Below are positions 6,687-13,994 of a stretch of 14,127 bases of DNA, piece by piece; position 1 is the stretch's first letter, and each line of letters begins with the position of its first letter. The DNA comes from DAIPHL01 sp036771375. Lineage in GTDB: Bacteria > Synergistota > Synergistia > Synergistales > Synergistaceae. The stretch covers positions 1-14,127 of the forward strand of contig DAIPHL010000050.1 of NCBI GenBank assembly GCA_036771375.1, given 5' to 3'. Both the position numbers and the translations under genes were made by a program. The notes beneath the pieces were generated by a model. The model worked only from the letters and a program-made list of their open reading frames with translations. It was not told the origin of the DNA and did no database searches.

Positions 6687-7907
6687 TTATTTTGTCGTAT
6701 TCATTTGAATCCTGAGATACTTTTCGGGCACCGTGACCTTGGTCGCGCCGAGATAGCCCTTGCCCAGAACGTAGGTGTCCTGGTACATGAGGAAGAAGTT
6801 GCGCATCGGTTTTTTCGTCGCGGCGTCGATGTAGGCGCTCCCGTTCCACTTGGCCCCGGGCGAGAACTTGCCGTACATCGCAAGGAGGGCTTTTCTGTCG
6901 GAGAGCTTCGTCTTGCCCTCGACGACCATCTTTCCGAATTCGGCGAGCCCCGCGGAGTGAGAGAAGCCGATGGAGTAGGCCCATGTCCCCATGCGATTCT
7001 TGCCGCCGGCCTTCACGACCGCCGCTTCGACCTTCTTCAGGATCGCGCTCCAGTTGCCCGAGTCCCCGGCGAGATCGACGCCGAAGGCGCCCGGATAGCC
7101 CATGAGGGGGGAGGGAAGGTCGGCTTCCACGAAGTAGCCGCCGTATTTGGCGATCTGGCGGAGAAGGGGTTCGGTATGCGCGTCGTTGGTGCAGAAGAAC
7201 GCGGTGTTCTTTCCGTATTTTTTGACCCAGGAGGGGACCTTCTCGAGGATGAACTGCTGGGCGCCGGCGACGCCGACGTCGCTGGTCGGGTCGGGAGCCG
7301 TTTCGAACACGAACTTGACGCCCAGGTCCTTGCAGGCCTGCTCCATGATCGCGCGCCTGCGTCCGAGGGTTTCATAGCTCATGTGGCGGGGGAAGGAGAT
7401 GTGGACGAACGTCTTGCAGCCGAGTTTTTTCGCCGAATGCGGGATCAGATAGCCTCTGGAGAGGAAGTCCGCGTTGACGGTGAGATCGGCGATCGAGGTG
7501 ATGACGTTGGGATCCTCGTGCGCCTCGCCGGCGAAGCAGAGGATGTCGGGCCGTTTCTCCTTGATCTTGCGGAATCCTTCGGCGGTTCCGGGGATGGCCT
7601 GGTTCACCACGACCACCTTCATGAGGGGATCGTCGGCCAGGCCGGAGATCTGTGCGATGGTCGTCTCCATCTCGGACATGAAGTTGTCGGGATAGGTGAG
7701 ATGCTTGACCATCCCTCCGTTTGCCACGTCTCCGTACAGTTGGATCATCTTTTCGGCGCCGCGAAGATCATCCTCGCTCTGCGACACGGTCCCGGTTACG
7801 ATTCCGATGTGGAACTTGGCCGCCGCGTCGGCGGAGGCTCCAAGACACGCGAAGACGAGAGCGAATGCCATGAAACCAAGGACGAGAATGTGTTTTCTTT
7901 GCAACAT
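6687..7907 (-). CDS. DUF3798-family periplasmic binding protein, copy 2
   Basis: Likely solute receptor of the adjacent ABC importer, 406 aa. A signal peptide with a hydrophobic core of about residues 7-22 ends near ASADA, so the mature protein begins around residue 29-31; an in-core Cys (VFAC, C21) is a poor lipobox. The mature part has the two-lobe periplasmic-binding pattern: FHIGIVTGTVSQ (32-43) as the first strand, KVVVVNQAIPGT (97-108), DILCFAGE (121-128), then in the second lobe FVHISFPRHM (167-176), DVGVAGAQQFILEK (210-223), TAFFCTND (235-242) and DLPSPLMGYPGAFG (263-276). I match this to DUF3798, a family without an established function. The ATG at 7907 is chosen because GGAGGAG lies 6 nt upstream and a signal peptide follows. 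A strong promoter precedes it and a terminator follows it. The ligand is unknown. Confidence 0.9.
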   Translation of the reverse strand: MLQRKHILVLGFMAFALVFACLGASADAAAKFHIGIVTGTVSQSEDDLRGAEKMIQLYGDVANGGMVKHLTYPDNFMSEMETTIAQISGLADDPLMKVVVVNQAIPGTAEGFRKIKEKRPDILCFAGEAHEDPNVITSIADLTVNADFLSRGYLIPHSAKKLGCKTFVHISFPRHMSYETLGRRRAIMEQACKDLGVKFVFETAPDPTSDVGVAGAQQFILEKVPSWVKKYGKNTAFFCTNDAHTEPLLRQIAKYGGYFVEADLPSPLMGYPGAFGVDLAGDSGNWSAILKKVEAAVVKAGGKNRMGTWAYSIGFSHSAGLAEFGKMVVEGKTKLSDRKALLAMYGKFSPGAKWNGSAYIDAATKKPMRNFFLMYQDTYVLGKGYLGATKVTVPEKYLRIQMNTTK

Positions 7908-7958
7908 ATTGCACTCCTCCCAACGATGTGAAATTGAAATAAGCCAGTAAGTCTGAAG

Positions 7959-7987
7959 ATCATACCCGTTACGAAGTTCTTCGTCAA
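7959..7987 (-). promoter_or_regulatory. Strong sigma-70 promoter of binding protein copy 2, with dyad
   Basis: On the minus strand TTGACG (7987-7982) and TATGAT (7964-7959) are separated by exactly 17 nt, which is close to consensus. The spacer and the end of the -35 box contain an inverted repeat, ACGAAG-AA-CTTCGT (7984-7971), placed where a repressor would block polymerase. Transcription should start near 7952, leaving a leader of about 45 nt. This makes copy 2 independently transcribed and suggests regulated high expression. Confidence 0.75.
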
Positions 7988-8004
7988 CCCGCCGCACGAA
8001 GCGT

Positions 8005-8039
8005 CACAGGGCCCGCCGGAAGACGGGGCGGGCCCTGTG
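8005..8039 (-). other. Perfect 13-bp hairpin between the two binding-protein genes
   Basis: Bases 8005-8017 (CACAGGGCCCGCC) are exactly complementary to 8027-8039, with a 9-nt loop. The hairpin starts 23 nt after the stop of binding protein copy 1. Neither strand has a T-run after the stem, so it does not fit the standard intrinsic terminator, though such a GC-rich stem may still pause polymerase or protect the 3' end of the upstream mRNA. Confidence 0.7.
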
Positions 8040-8061
8040 TAGGGGGAATCGTCTGGAAGTC

Positions 8062-9276
8062 TTACCTTATCTTGAGGTATTTCTCCGGTACGTCCACCTT
8101 CGGGGTGTTCATATACCCCTTGCCGAAGACGTAGGTATCCTGATAGACCAGGATGAGATTGCGCGTCTTCGCTCCGGTCTTGGGGTCGGCGTAGTGGGAG
8201 CCGCTCCACTGGGCGCCTGGAGTGAACTTTTCGTAAGCGCTCCAGATGTCCTTGAGGTTTCCGAGCTTTGCCTTACCCTCTACGATGCGCTTCCCGTACT
8301 CGGCGAGCGCGCAGGTCGTGCTCCACCCGTAGGAGTAGGCCCATGTCCCCATGCGCCCTTTGCCGCCCGCCTTGACCACGGTCGATTCGACCTTCTTGAG
8401 GATGGCGGGCCAGTTGCCGGCCTCGGCCTTCAGGTCGATTCCGAAGGCGCCCGGGTAGCCCATCAGAGGCGAGGGAAGGTCCGGCTCCACGAAGATCGCG
8501 CCCTCTTTTGCGACCTGTACGAGGAGCGGTTCCGTCTGTGCGTCGTTGGTGCAGAAGAACGCGGTGTCCTTTCCGTATTTTTTGACCCAGGAGGGGACTT
8601 TCTCGAGGATGAACTGCTGCGCGCCGGAGACGCCGACGTCGCTGGTCGGGTCGGGAGCCGTCTCGAAGATGAACTCCAGCCCGAGGTCCTTGCAGGCCCG
8701 TTCCATGATCGCGCGCCTGCGCGCGAGGAGCTCGTAGCCCATGTGGCGCGGGAAGGAGACGTGGACGAACTTCTTGGCGCCGAGCTGCTTCGCCGTGTGG
8801 ATGATGAGGTAGCCTCTTCTGAGGGAGTCGTTCGTGATGGCGAGGTCCGCGGCGCTCGAGATCACTCCGGGGTCCTCCTGCGGCTCTCCGGCAAAACAGA
8901 GGACGTCCTTGCGTTTTTCCTTGATGCGGCGAAACGCCTCGCTCGTCCCGGGGATCGCGTCGTCGACCACGACCACGCGAACCTTCGGATCGTCCGCGAG
9001 TCCGACGATCTGTGTGATCGTGGTCTCCATCTCGGACATGAAGTTGTCCGGCATGGTGACGTGCCGGATCATCCCGCCGTTCTCCACCTTTCCGTAGAGC
9101 TTGACGAGATGCTCCGCACCGCGGTAGGTGTCCTCCGCCTGGGATACGGTCAACGTCGCGACGCCGATATGAAACGGCGGAGCGGCCGCAAAAGCGATGC
9201 CGCACGCGAGTGCCGCGAAAAGCGTGGATAAGGACAGAATCGTGAAAAAGCGCCTGAAACCGGTGCTGCCTGCCAT
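8062..9276 (-). CDS. DUF3798-family periplasmic binding protein, copy 1
   Basis: Paralogue of the next gene, 404 aa and about two-thirds identical to it by eye over the mature part, with no gap over long stretches. The signal peptide spans about residues 1-30 (FRRFF, then a hydrophobic core ending AFA), with the mature protein beginning AAPPFHIG. It keeps the same landmarks: TVSQAED (43-49), VVVVDDAIPGT (101-111), DVLCFAGE (124-131), SFPRHMGYE (174-182), DVGVSGAQQFILEK (213-226), TAFFCTND (238-245) and DLPSPLMGYPGAFG (266-279). The ATG at 9276 follows GGAGGGG by 6 nt; the same frame stays open far upstream into the outer-membrane factor gene, which is a GC-rich accident. Differences concentrate at N-terminal residues such as VATL versus IVTG and near residue 317-325, so the two copies may differ in ligand or affinity. 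The ligand is unknown. Confidence 0.9.
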   Translation of the reverse strand: MAGSTGFRRFFTILSLSTLFAALACGIAFAAAPPFHIGVATLTVSQAEDTYRGAEHLVKLYGKVENGGMIRHVTMPDNFMSEMETTITQIVGLADDPKVRVVVVDDAIPGTSEAFRRIKEKRKDVLCFAGEPQEDPGVISSAADLAITNDSLRRGYLIIHTAKQLGAKKFVHVSFPRHMGYELLARRRAIMERACKDLGLEFIFETAPDPTSDVGVSGAQQFILEKVPSWVKKYGKDTAFFCTNDAQTEPLLVQVAKEGAIFVEPDLPSPLMGYPGAFGIDLKAEAGNWPAILKKVESTVVKAGGKGRMGTWAYSYGWSTTCALAEYGKRIVEGKAKLGNLKDIWSAYEKFTPGAQWSGSHYADPKTGAKTRNLILVYQDTYVFGKGYMNTPKVDVPEKYLKIR

Positions 9277-9310
9277 ACAAAACCCCTCCAGTTTGTGTGT
9301 TGTAAAACCT

Positions 9311-9341
9311 ATTCTACCACGAATCCCGGGATGCTTCGTAA
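9311..9341 (-). promoter_or_regulatory. Possible promoter/operator of binding protein copy 1
   Basis: In the 89-nt gap after the outer-membrane factor gene there is TAGAAT (minus strand, 9316-9311) as a possible -10 box. The upstream hexamers (TTACGA with 19 nt spacing, ACGAAG with 17) are poor -35 boxes. The gap also holds a perfect palindrome ATCCCGGGAT (9323-9332), flanked by ACGAA and TTCGT arms (9341-9337 and 9325-9321, partly overlapping the palindrome). No U-tract terminator is visible, so read-through from the efflux operon is also possible. Confidence 0.3.
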
Positions 9342-9365
9342 AACGGGGCGCCATTTCGTCCGCTC

Positions 9366-10853
9366 TCACTTCTCTTCGCTCTTCGGCGGTTCTTCTGCCT
9401 CCGCGAGGGGAGCCCAACCGCCTCCGAGGGCTTTGAAAAGGCGGACCATGTTCGAGAGCATCTGTCCCTCGCTGACCGCGAACTCCTCCTCGAACGAGAG
9501 CAGGGCGCTCTGTGCGTCGATGACGTTTTTGAAGTCCGAGAGGCCGTTTTTGTACTTGTCGTCGGCGATCGCAAACGCGGTTTTCGCGGCCTCCATACCG
9601 GACTTGAGCGACTCGTTGCGAAGTCTTTCCTGCGTCTCCGCCGTGAGGGCGTCCCTCACTTCGGCGACGGCGGCGAGAACCGTTCCCTCGTACGCGGAGA
9701 GCGCCTGTTCCTGACGCGCCCCCTGTACCCTGATGTTGTTTCGGATGGCGCTTCCGTGAAAGATCGGCCAGGTGATCCGCGGCCCGAAGCTGAAACCACC
9801 GGAGGAGAAGAGCGAACCGGTGTTGAGAGACTCGAGGCCGATCGAACCGAGGAGATGGAACTTCGGAAGCAGGTCGGCCTGCGCGGATTTCTTCCGTGCG
9901 ATCTGTGCGGCGAGCCGTCTTTCGGCGGCTCGGATGTCGGGGCGTTGCCGCAGGGTGGCGGCGGGGATTCCGACCAGCGCCGAGAGATCCGGTTTTACCA
10001 GGGGTGCTTTCTCGTCGAGCAGCGCTTCGAGACTTCCGGGGACCTCGCCGATCAGGATCGCAAGGGCGTTCGCCAGTTTTTCGATGTGGGTGCGCAGGGT
10101 TGGGATCATCGCTTTCGTGCGCTCCACGGTGTAGCGGGACTGATTGAGCGCAAGCGCGTTGATGAGACCGGCGTCGTACTTGGACTGGAGCAGTTCGAAC
10201 GTCTCTGTCTGGAGGGCCAGGTTCTTCTCGGCGATGCGGAGCCTCTCCTGAAGCGTCCGCAAAGAGATGTAATCGATCGCGATCTCCGAGGAGAGGGTGA
10301 CCCATGCCGCGTGGAGCGCGGCATGTTCCGCCTCGAGGGAGGCGACTCCCGCCTTGATCGCGGCTCTCTTCCCTCCGAAGATGTCGATCTCCCAGGAGGC
10401 GTCGAGGCCGAGCCGGTAGATGTCCAGCGCCTTGCCGGTGCCGCCGGCGTCCTTCGGGGTCTTCTTTTGTGTCCAGTAGTTCACGCTGTCGAGCCATGGG
10501 AGGACGGCGGCCTTGCCGATGCCGAGCGTGGCCCTCGCCTCGGCCACCTTTGCCCTCGCGGCGGCGAGGTCCCTGTTGTTCGCGAACGAGGCCATGATGA
10601 GCCGTGTCAGCGTTTCATCCCCCAGGGCCTCCCACCATTTCGAGAGCTTCTCGATCGGCGGGGCGTCGGCGATGTCGCCGGACACGTACAGGGACGGGTG
10701 GCGTCTTGCGAGGCTCGTCCAGTCGCCCGAGGAGAGCTCGAGGTCATTCGAACGCGTTTCCTCCGCCTGCCGTGCGGCCGCGCAGGCGGGTGCTTGGGCG
10801 ACGGGCAGGGCGAGAAGCAGGAGGAACGCGATCGTCGTGCCGATCTTTTTCAT
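9366..10853 (-). CDS. Outer-membrane efflux channel, NodT/OprM-type TolC family
   Basis: Outer-membrane factor that docks on the RND pump and forms the exit duct; 495 aa, normal for the family. An N-terminal signal peptide (MKKIGTTIAFLLLL to about residue 26) contains a Cys in APAC, which is not a convincing lipobox even though NodT relatives are often lipoproteins. Two tandem OEP repeats follow. The first starts near WWEALGDETLTRLI (about 73-86), has FANNRDLAAARAKVAEARA and long helices with ASWEIDIFGGKRAA. The second begins near LRQRPDIRAAERRLAAQIA and contains FGPRITWPIF and YKNGLSDFKNVIDAQ. The start lies 4 nt after the RND stop. Its close spacing to the pump identifies it as the dedicated partner. 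The tail is acidic (AEEPPKSEEK). Confidence 0.93.
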   Translation of the reverse strand: MKKIGTTIAFLLLLALPVAQAPACAAARQAEETRSNDLELSSGDWTSLARRHPSLYVSGDIADAPPIEKLSKWWEALGDETLTRLIMASFANNRDLAAARAKVAEARATLGIGKAAVLPWLDSVNYWTQKKTPKDAGGTGKALDIYRLGLDASWEIDIFGGKRAAIKAGVASLEAEHAALHAAWVTLSSEIAIDYISLRTLQERLRIAEKNLALQTETFELLQSKYDAGLINALALNQSRYTVERTKAMIPTLRTHIEKLANALAILIGEVPGSLEALLDEKAPLVKPDLSALVGIPAATLRQRPDIRAAERRLAAQIARKKSAQADLLPKFHLLGSIGLESLNTGSLFSSGGFSFGPRITWPIFHGSAIRNNIRVQGARQEQALSAYEGTVLAAVAEVRDALTAETQERLRNESLKSGMEAAKTAFAIADDKYKNGLSDFKNVIDAQSALLSFEEEFAVSEGQMLSNMVRLFKALGGGWAPLAEAEEPPKSEEK

Positions 10854-10857
10854 GATC

Positions 10858-13800
10858 CTACACCGACTCCTTTCTCGATACGAAGAGCCTGAAGGACGCC
10901 TTGATCTTCTCTCGGCCGGTCTGGAGGACGACGTAAAGGCCCGGGATGAGAAAGATGCCGAGCAGCGTCGCGATGCTCATGCCGAAGAACATCGTCGTTC
11001 CGACGTGGAGCCGGCTGGCGGCCCCCGCGCCGGAGGCCGTGAGCATCGGGGTGATCCCGATGATGCAGGTCAGGGCCGTCATCATAACCGACCGGAAACG
11101 CTCTCTGCCCGCCTCGGCGGCGGCGTCCAGGATGGAAAGCCCGTGCAGCTCGTGCTGTTCCTTCGCGAACTCCACGATCAATATCGCGTTTTTCGCGGCG
11201 AGCCCGATCAGAAGAAGGATCCCCAACTGCGCGTATATGCTGAGAGAGATCCTCATGAGGAAGATCCCGGTCAGGGCTCCCAGCAGCGCGACGGGGAGGG
11301 AGAGGACGACCCCCAGGGGGATGCTCCAGCTCTCGTACTGCGCGACCAGGAAGAGGTATGCGAAGAGTACGCAGATCAGGAGAATGACCGTGACCTGCCC
11401 GGAGGACTCCTGTTCCTGGTAGGTTATTCCGGACCACTCGTAACCGTATCCCGGGGGCAGCTCCGTCGCCAGTTGGGCGATTCTCGCGATCCCTTCCCCC
11501 GTGGTGCTGCCCGGCTTCATGAACGCCGTGATGCCCGCGCTCGGGTAGAGGTTGTAACGGGTGATGCTCCTCGGCGCCAGCGTTTTGCGCAGTGTGGCGA
11601 AACTCTGGAGGGGTACGTTTTCACCCATGTTGTTTTTCACGTAGATGCCCGTTATGTTGTCGAGCTTGTTCCTGTGCATCCAGTCCGATTGCAGGATGAC
11701 CCGGTTCACCTGGGAGCCGATATTGATGTCGTTGATGTAGGCGGTGCCGAAATACGTCTGCATCGTGCCGAAGATATTCGAGATCGGAATCCCGAGTGCC
11801 TCCGCCTTGTCTCTGTCGATGTCCAGGTTGATGTGCGGGGTGTCGGCCGTATAGCTGCTGAAGGCGTAGAGGAACTCCGGCGACTGGCTGAGGCGCCCGA
11901 TGAAGCCGTTCATCGTGCGTTCGAGCTCCAAGGGGCTGTCGTCGCCCGTGGAGAGCAGGCGCAGGTCCAGTCCTCCCGCCATGCCGAGACCCATGATGGG
12001 GGGAGGCGTGAAGATGTTGACCCGCGCCTCCGGGAAGCCGGCGGCGATCTGCCGAGCCTTCCCCACGATGGTTCTCAGGCCCTTCTCCGGCGTCTTGCGG
12101 TAAGACCAGTGCTCCAGGGGGGCGATGACGGAGGCGACGTTTTCGCCCGAGTCGCCCGTGATGCTGAAGCCCTTCACGTCGAAGACCATCTTGACCCCCG
12201 GGATCGCGCGGACCTGTTCGACCAGCCGGCTGACGACGGACTTCGTCCTCGCCCGGGAGGCTCCCTCGGGGAGCTGCACGGTGGCGAAGAGCACGCCCTG
12301 GTCTTCGTTGGGGATGAAGGAGGAGGGCGTCATCTTCATGATGAGGTAGGAAGCGCCCGCGACGGCAGCCAGGAGGAGGATGGTGACGAGCGTCTTTCGG
12401 GCGATCCACATGGAACCGGCCACATAGCCCTTGGTTCCCCTCACGATCGTCCTGTTGAACCATCCGAGAAAGCCGCCGGTCTTGGGTTTGACGTCTCGCA
12501 GCATGTGCGCGCACATGGCGGGGCTCAGCGTCAGAGCCACGATCAGGGAGAAGACCACGGAGAAGGAGATGGTGACGGCGAACTGGCGGTAGATGACGCC
12601 CGTCATGCCGGCCATGAAGGCGACGGGGACGAAGATCGCGAGGAAGACGAGGGTCGTCGCGGTCATCGGTCCCGTGACATCTTTCATCGCCTGAATCGTG
12701 GCCGAGACGGAGTCGCACCGGTCTCTGTCCATAATGAAGAGGACCCGTTCGACGACGATGATGGCGTCGTCGACGACGGTTCCAATGACCAGGACGAGCC
12801 CGAAGAGGGAGAGAATGTTGATGCTGAAACCGAGGACGGCGAGTCCCGTGAAGGTGGCGATGAGCGAGATCGGGATGGCCGCCACGGGGATGAGGGTGAC
12901 CCTCCAGTCCTGCAGGAAGAGGTAACAGACCAAAACGACCAGGGAGAAGGTGAGCAGGAGCGTCTCCACGATCTCCAGGATCGTCGCCTTCACGTAGTCC
13001 GTGGAGTCGTACGCCAGGATGAACGCGACGTCCTCCGGCAGGTTCTTCTCCAGCCGTGCGATCTCTTTTTTCGTGGCGTTCATGACGTCGATCGCGTTCG
13101 AATCGGAGGCCTGGGAGAGGGCCATGACGGCCGACGGCGCGTTGTTGGCGGCCGCGTCGATGTTGTATGCCTCCGAACCAAGCTCGATTCGGGATACGTC
13201 CTTGAGTTTGACCGTCCCGCCGGAGGGGGCGGTCTTGACGATGACGTCCTCGAACTGGCGCACGCTGCCGAGACGTCCTTTCGTCGTGAGGGTGTAGACC
13301 AGGGGGGAGTTCGCGTCGCCCGGGCTCGCTCCGATCGCGCCGAGCGAAGCCTGCCTGTTCTGGCTGCGTATGGCGTTTGCCACATCGGTCGGAGCGATGC
13401 CGAGTGCGGCGAGCCTTTCCGGGTCGAGCCATATTCGGATGCTGTATTTCGCTCCGAAGAGCCGTATGTCGCCCATGCCCGGAACGCGCCTCAGCACGTT
13501 CGCGATGTTGTTGTTCGCGTAATCGCTGAGAAAGAGCTCGTCTCTCGTCCCGTTCGGGGACGAGAGCGCGAAGAAGCCGAGCGTATCCGAAAAACTGGTG
13601 CTCGTGGTGAGCCCTCTTTGCGTGACCTCGCTGGGGAGCAGGGGGGTCGCCTGTTGGACCCTGTTCTGTACCTTGACGAGCGCCATGTCGGGATCGGTTC
13701 CCGTCTTGAAGGTGACCGTCAGGCTGTAGTATCCGCTGTTGCTGGAGGTCGAGTTCATGTAGATCATGCCGTCGACGCCGTTGATGGCCTCTTCCAGGGG

Positions 13801-13992
13801 GGAGGCGACGGAGTTGATCAGTGTTTCGGCGTCCGCCCCGGGGTATGTGGCGTGGACCTGGATCTGCGGAGGGGCCACATCGGGGTACTGTTTTACCGCG
13901 AGCCGGGTCGCCGAGATCACGCCTGCGATCATCAGGATGCACGAGATGACGATCGCGAAGCGGGGGCGATCGATGAAAAACTGCGAGAACAT
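10858..13992 (-). CDS. RND efflux pump inner-membrane subunit, AcrB/HAE1 family
   Basis: Proton-driven trimeric exporter of hydrophobic or amphiphilic compounds, 1044 aa, the full length for HAE1 pumps. The N-terminus MFSQFFIDRPRFAIVIS is the family hallmark. The proton-relay residues are all present: the Asp pair in GTVVDDAIIVVE (D408, D409), Lys in GLAAKNAILIVEFAKE (K934), and a following MTALTCIIG helix with Thr near 972. Two large periplasmic loops (about 30-335 and about 555-860) carry the porter and docking domains; AYPGADAE-like HATYPGADAETL (47-58) and SQASDSNAIDV (293-303) are typical. It belongs to the drug-pump rather than the metal (CusA) branch, because the aspartate pair is of the VDDA type. 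It starts 2 nt after the upstream gene and is followed after 4 nt by the outer-membrane channel. The substrates cannot be predicted. Confidence 0.96.
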   Translation of the reverse strand: MFSQFFIDRPRFAIVISCILMIAGVISATRLAVKQYPDVAPPQIQVHATYPGADAETLINSVASPLEEAINGVDGMIYMNSTSSNSGYYSLTVTFKTGTDPDMALVKVQNRVQQATPLLPSEVTQRGLTTSTSFSDTLGFFALSSPNGTRDELFLSDYANNNIANVLRRVPGMGDIRLFGAKYSIRIWLDPERLAALGIAPTDVANAIRSQNRQASLGAIGASPGDANSPLVYTLTTKGRLGSVRQFEDVIVKTAPSGGTVKLKDVSRIELGSEAYNIDAAANNAPSAVMALSQASDSNAIDVMNATKKEIARLEKNLPEDVAFILAYDSTDYVKATILEIVETLLLTFSLVVLVCYLFLQDWRVTLIPVAAIPISLIATFTGLAVLGFSINILSLFGLVLVIGTVVDDAIIVVERVLFIMDRDRCDSVSATIQAMKDVTGPMTATTLVFLAIFVPVAFMAGMTGVIYRQFAVTISFSVVFSLIVALTLSPAMCAHMLRDVKPKTGGFLGWFNRTIVRGTKGYVAGSMWIARKTLVTILLLAAVAGASYLIMKMTPSSFIPNEDQGVLFATVQLPEGASRARTKSVVSRLVEQVRAIPGVKMVFDVKGFSITGDSGENVASVIAPLEHWSYRKTPEKGLRTIVGKARQIAAGFPEARVNIFTPPPIMGLGMAGGLDLRLLSTGDDSPLELERTMNGFIGRLSQSPEFLYAFSSYTADTPHINLDIDRDKAEALGIPISNIFGTMQTYFGTAYINDINIGSQVNRVILQSDWMHRNKLDNITGIYVKNNMGENVPLQSFATLRKTLAPRSITRYNLYPSAGITAFMKPGSTTGEGIARIAQLATELPPGYGYEWSGITYQEQESSGQVTVILLICVLFAYLFLVAQYESWSIPLGVVLSLPVALLGALTGIFLMRISLSIYAQLGILLLIGLAAKNAILIVEFAKEQHELHGLSILDAAAEAGRERFRSVMMTALTCIIGITPMLTASGAGAASRLHVGTTMFFGMSIATLLGIFLIPGLYVVLQTGREKIKASFRLFVSRKESV

Positions 13993-13994
13993 CG

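Noticed and set aside
7908..7997. Extended start of binding protein copy 2 at 7997
   Set aside because: It would begin upstream of the promoter and place 30 polar residues before the signal peptide.
6675..9231. Plus-strand open frames of 418 and 345 codons opposite the two binding-protein genes
   Set aside because: They resemble one another only because the underlying genes are paralogues; composition is arginine-, aspartate- and glycine-rich and neither has a convincing start signal.
6687..9276. The duplicated binding-protein genes as a mobile or repeat element
   Set aside because: There is no transposase, no terminal inverted repeat and no target-site duplication; the similarity is confined to the coding regions, as expected for an ordinary tandem gene duplication.
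8062..10497. An 811-codon minus-strand frame that could be read as a fusion of an upstream domain with binding protein copy 1
   Set aside because: The upstream 400 codons are an out-of-frame reading of the outer-membrane factor gene. Copy 1 has its own ribosome-binding site and signal peptide at 9276.
11621..13942. A 773-codon minus-strand frame inside the RND pump gene
   Set aside because: It is an alternative frame of the pump gene, arginine-rich with no membrane segments, while the pump frame is a perfect full-length AcrB-family protein.
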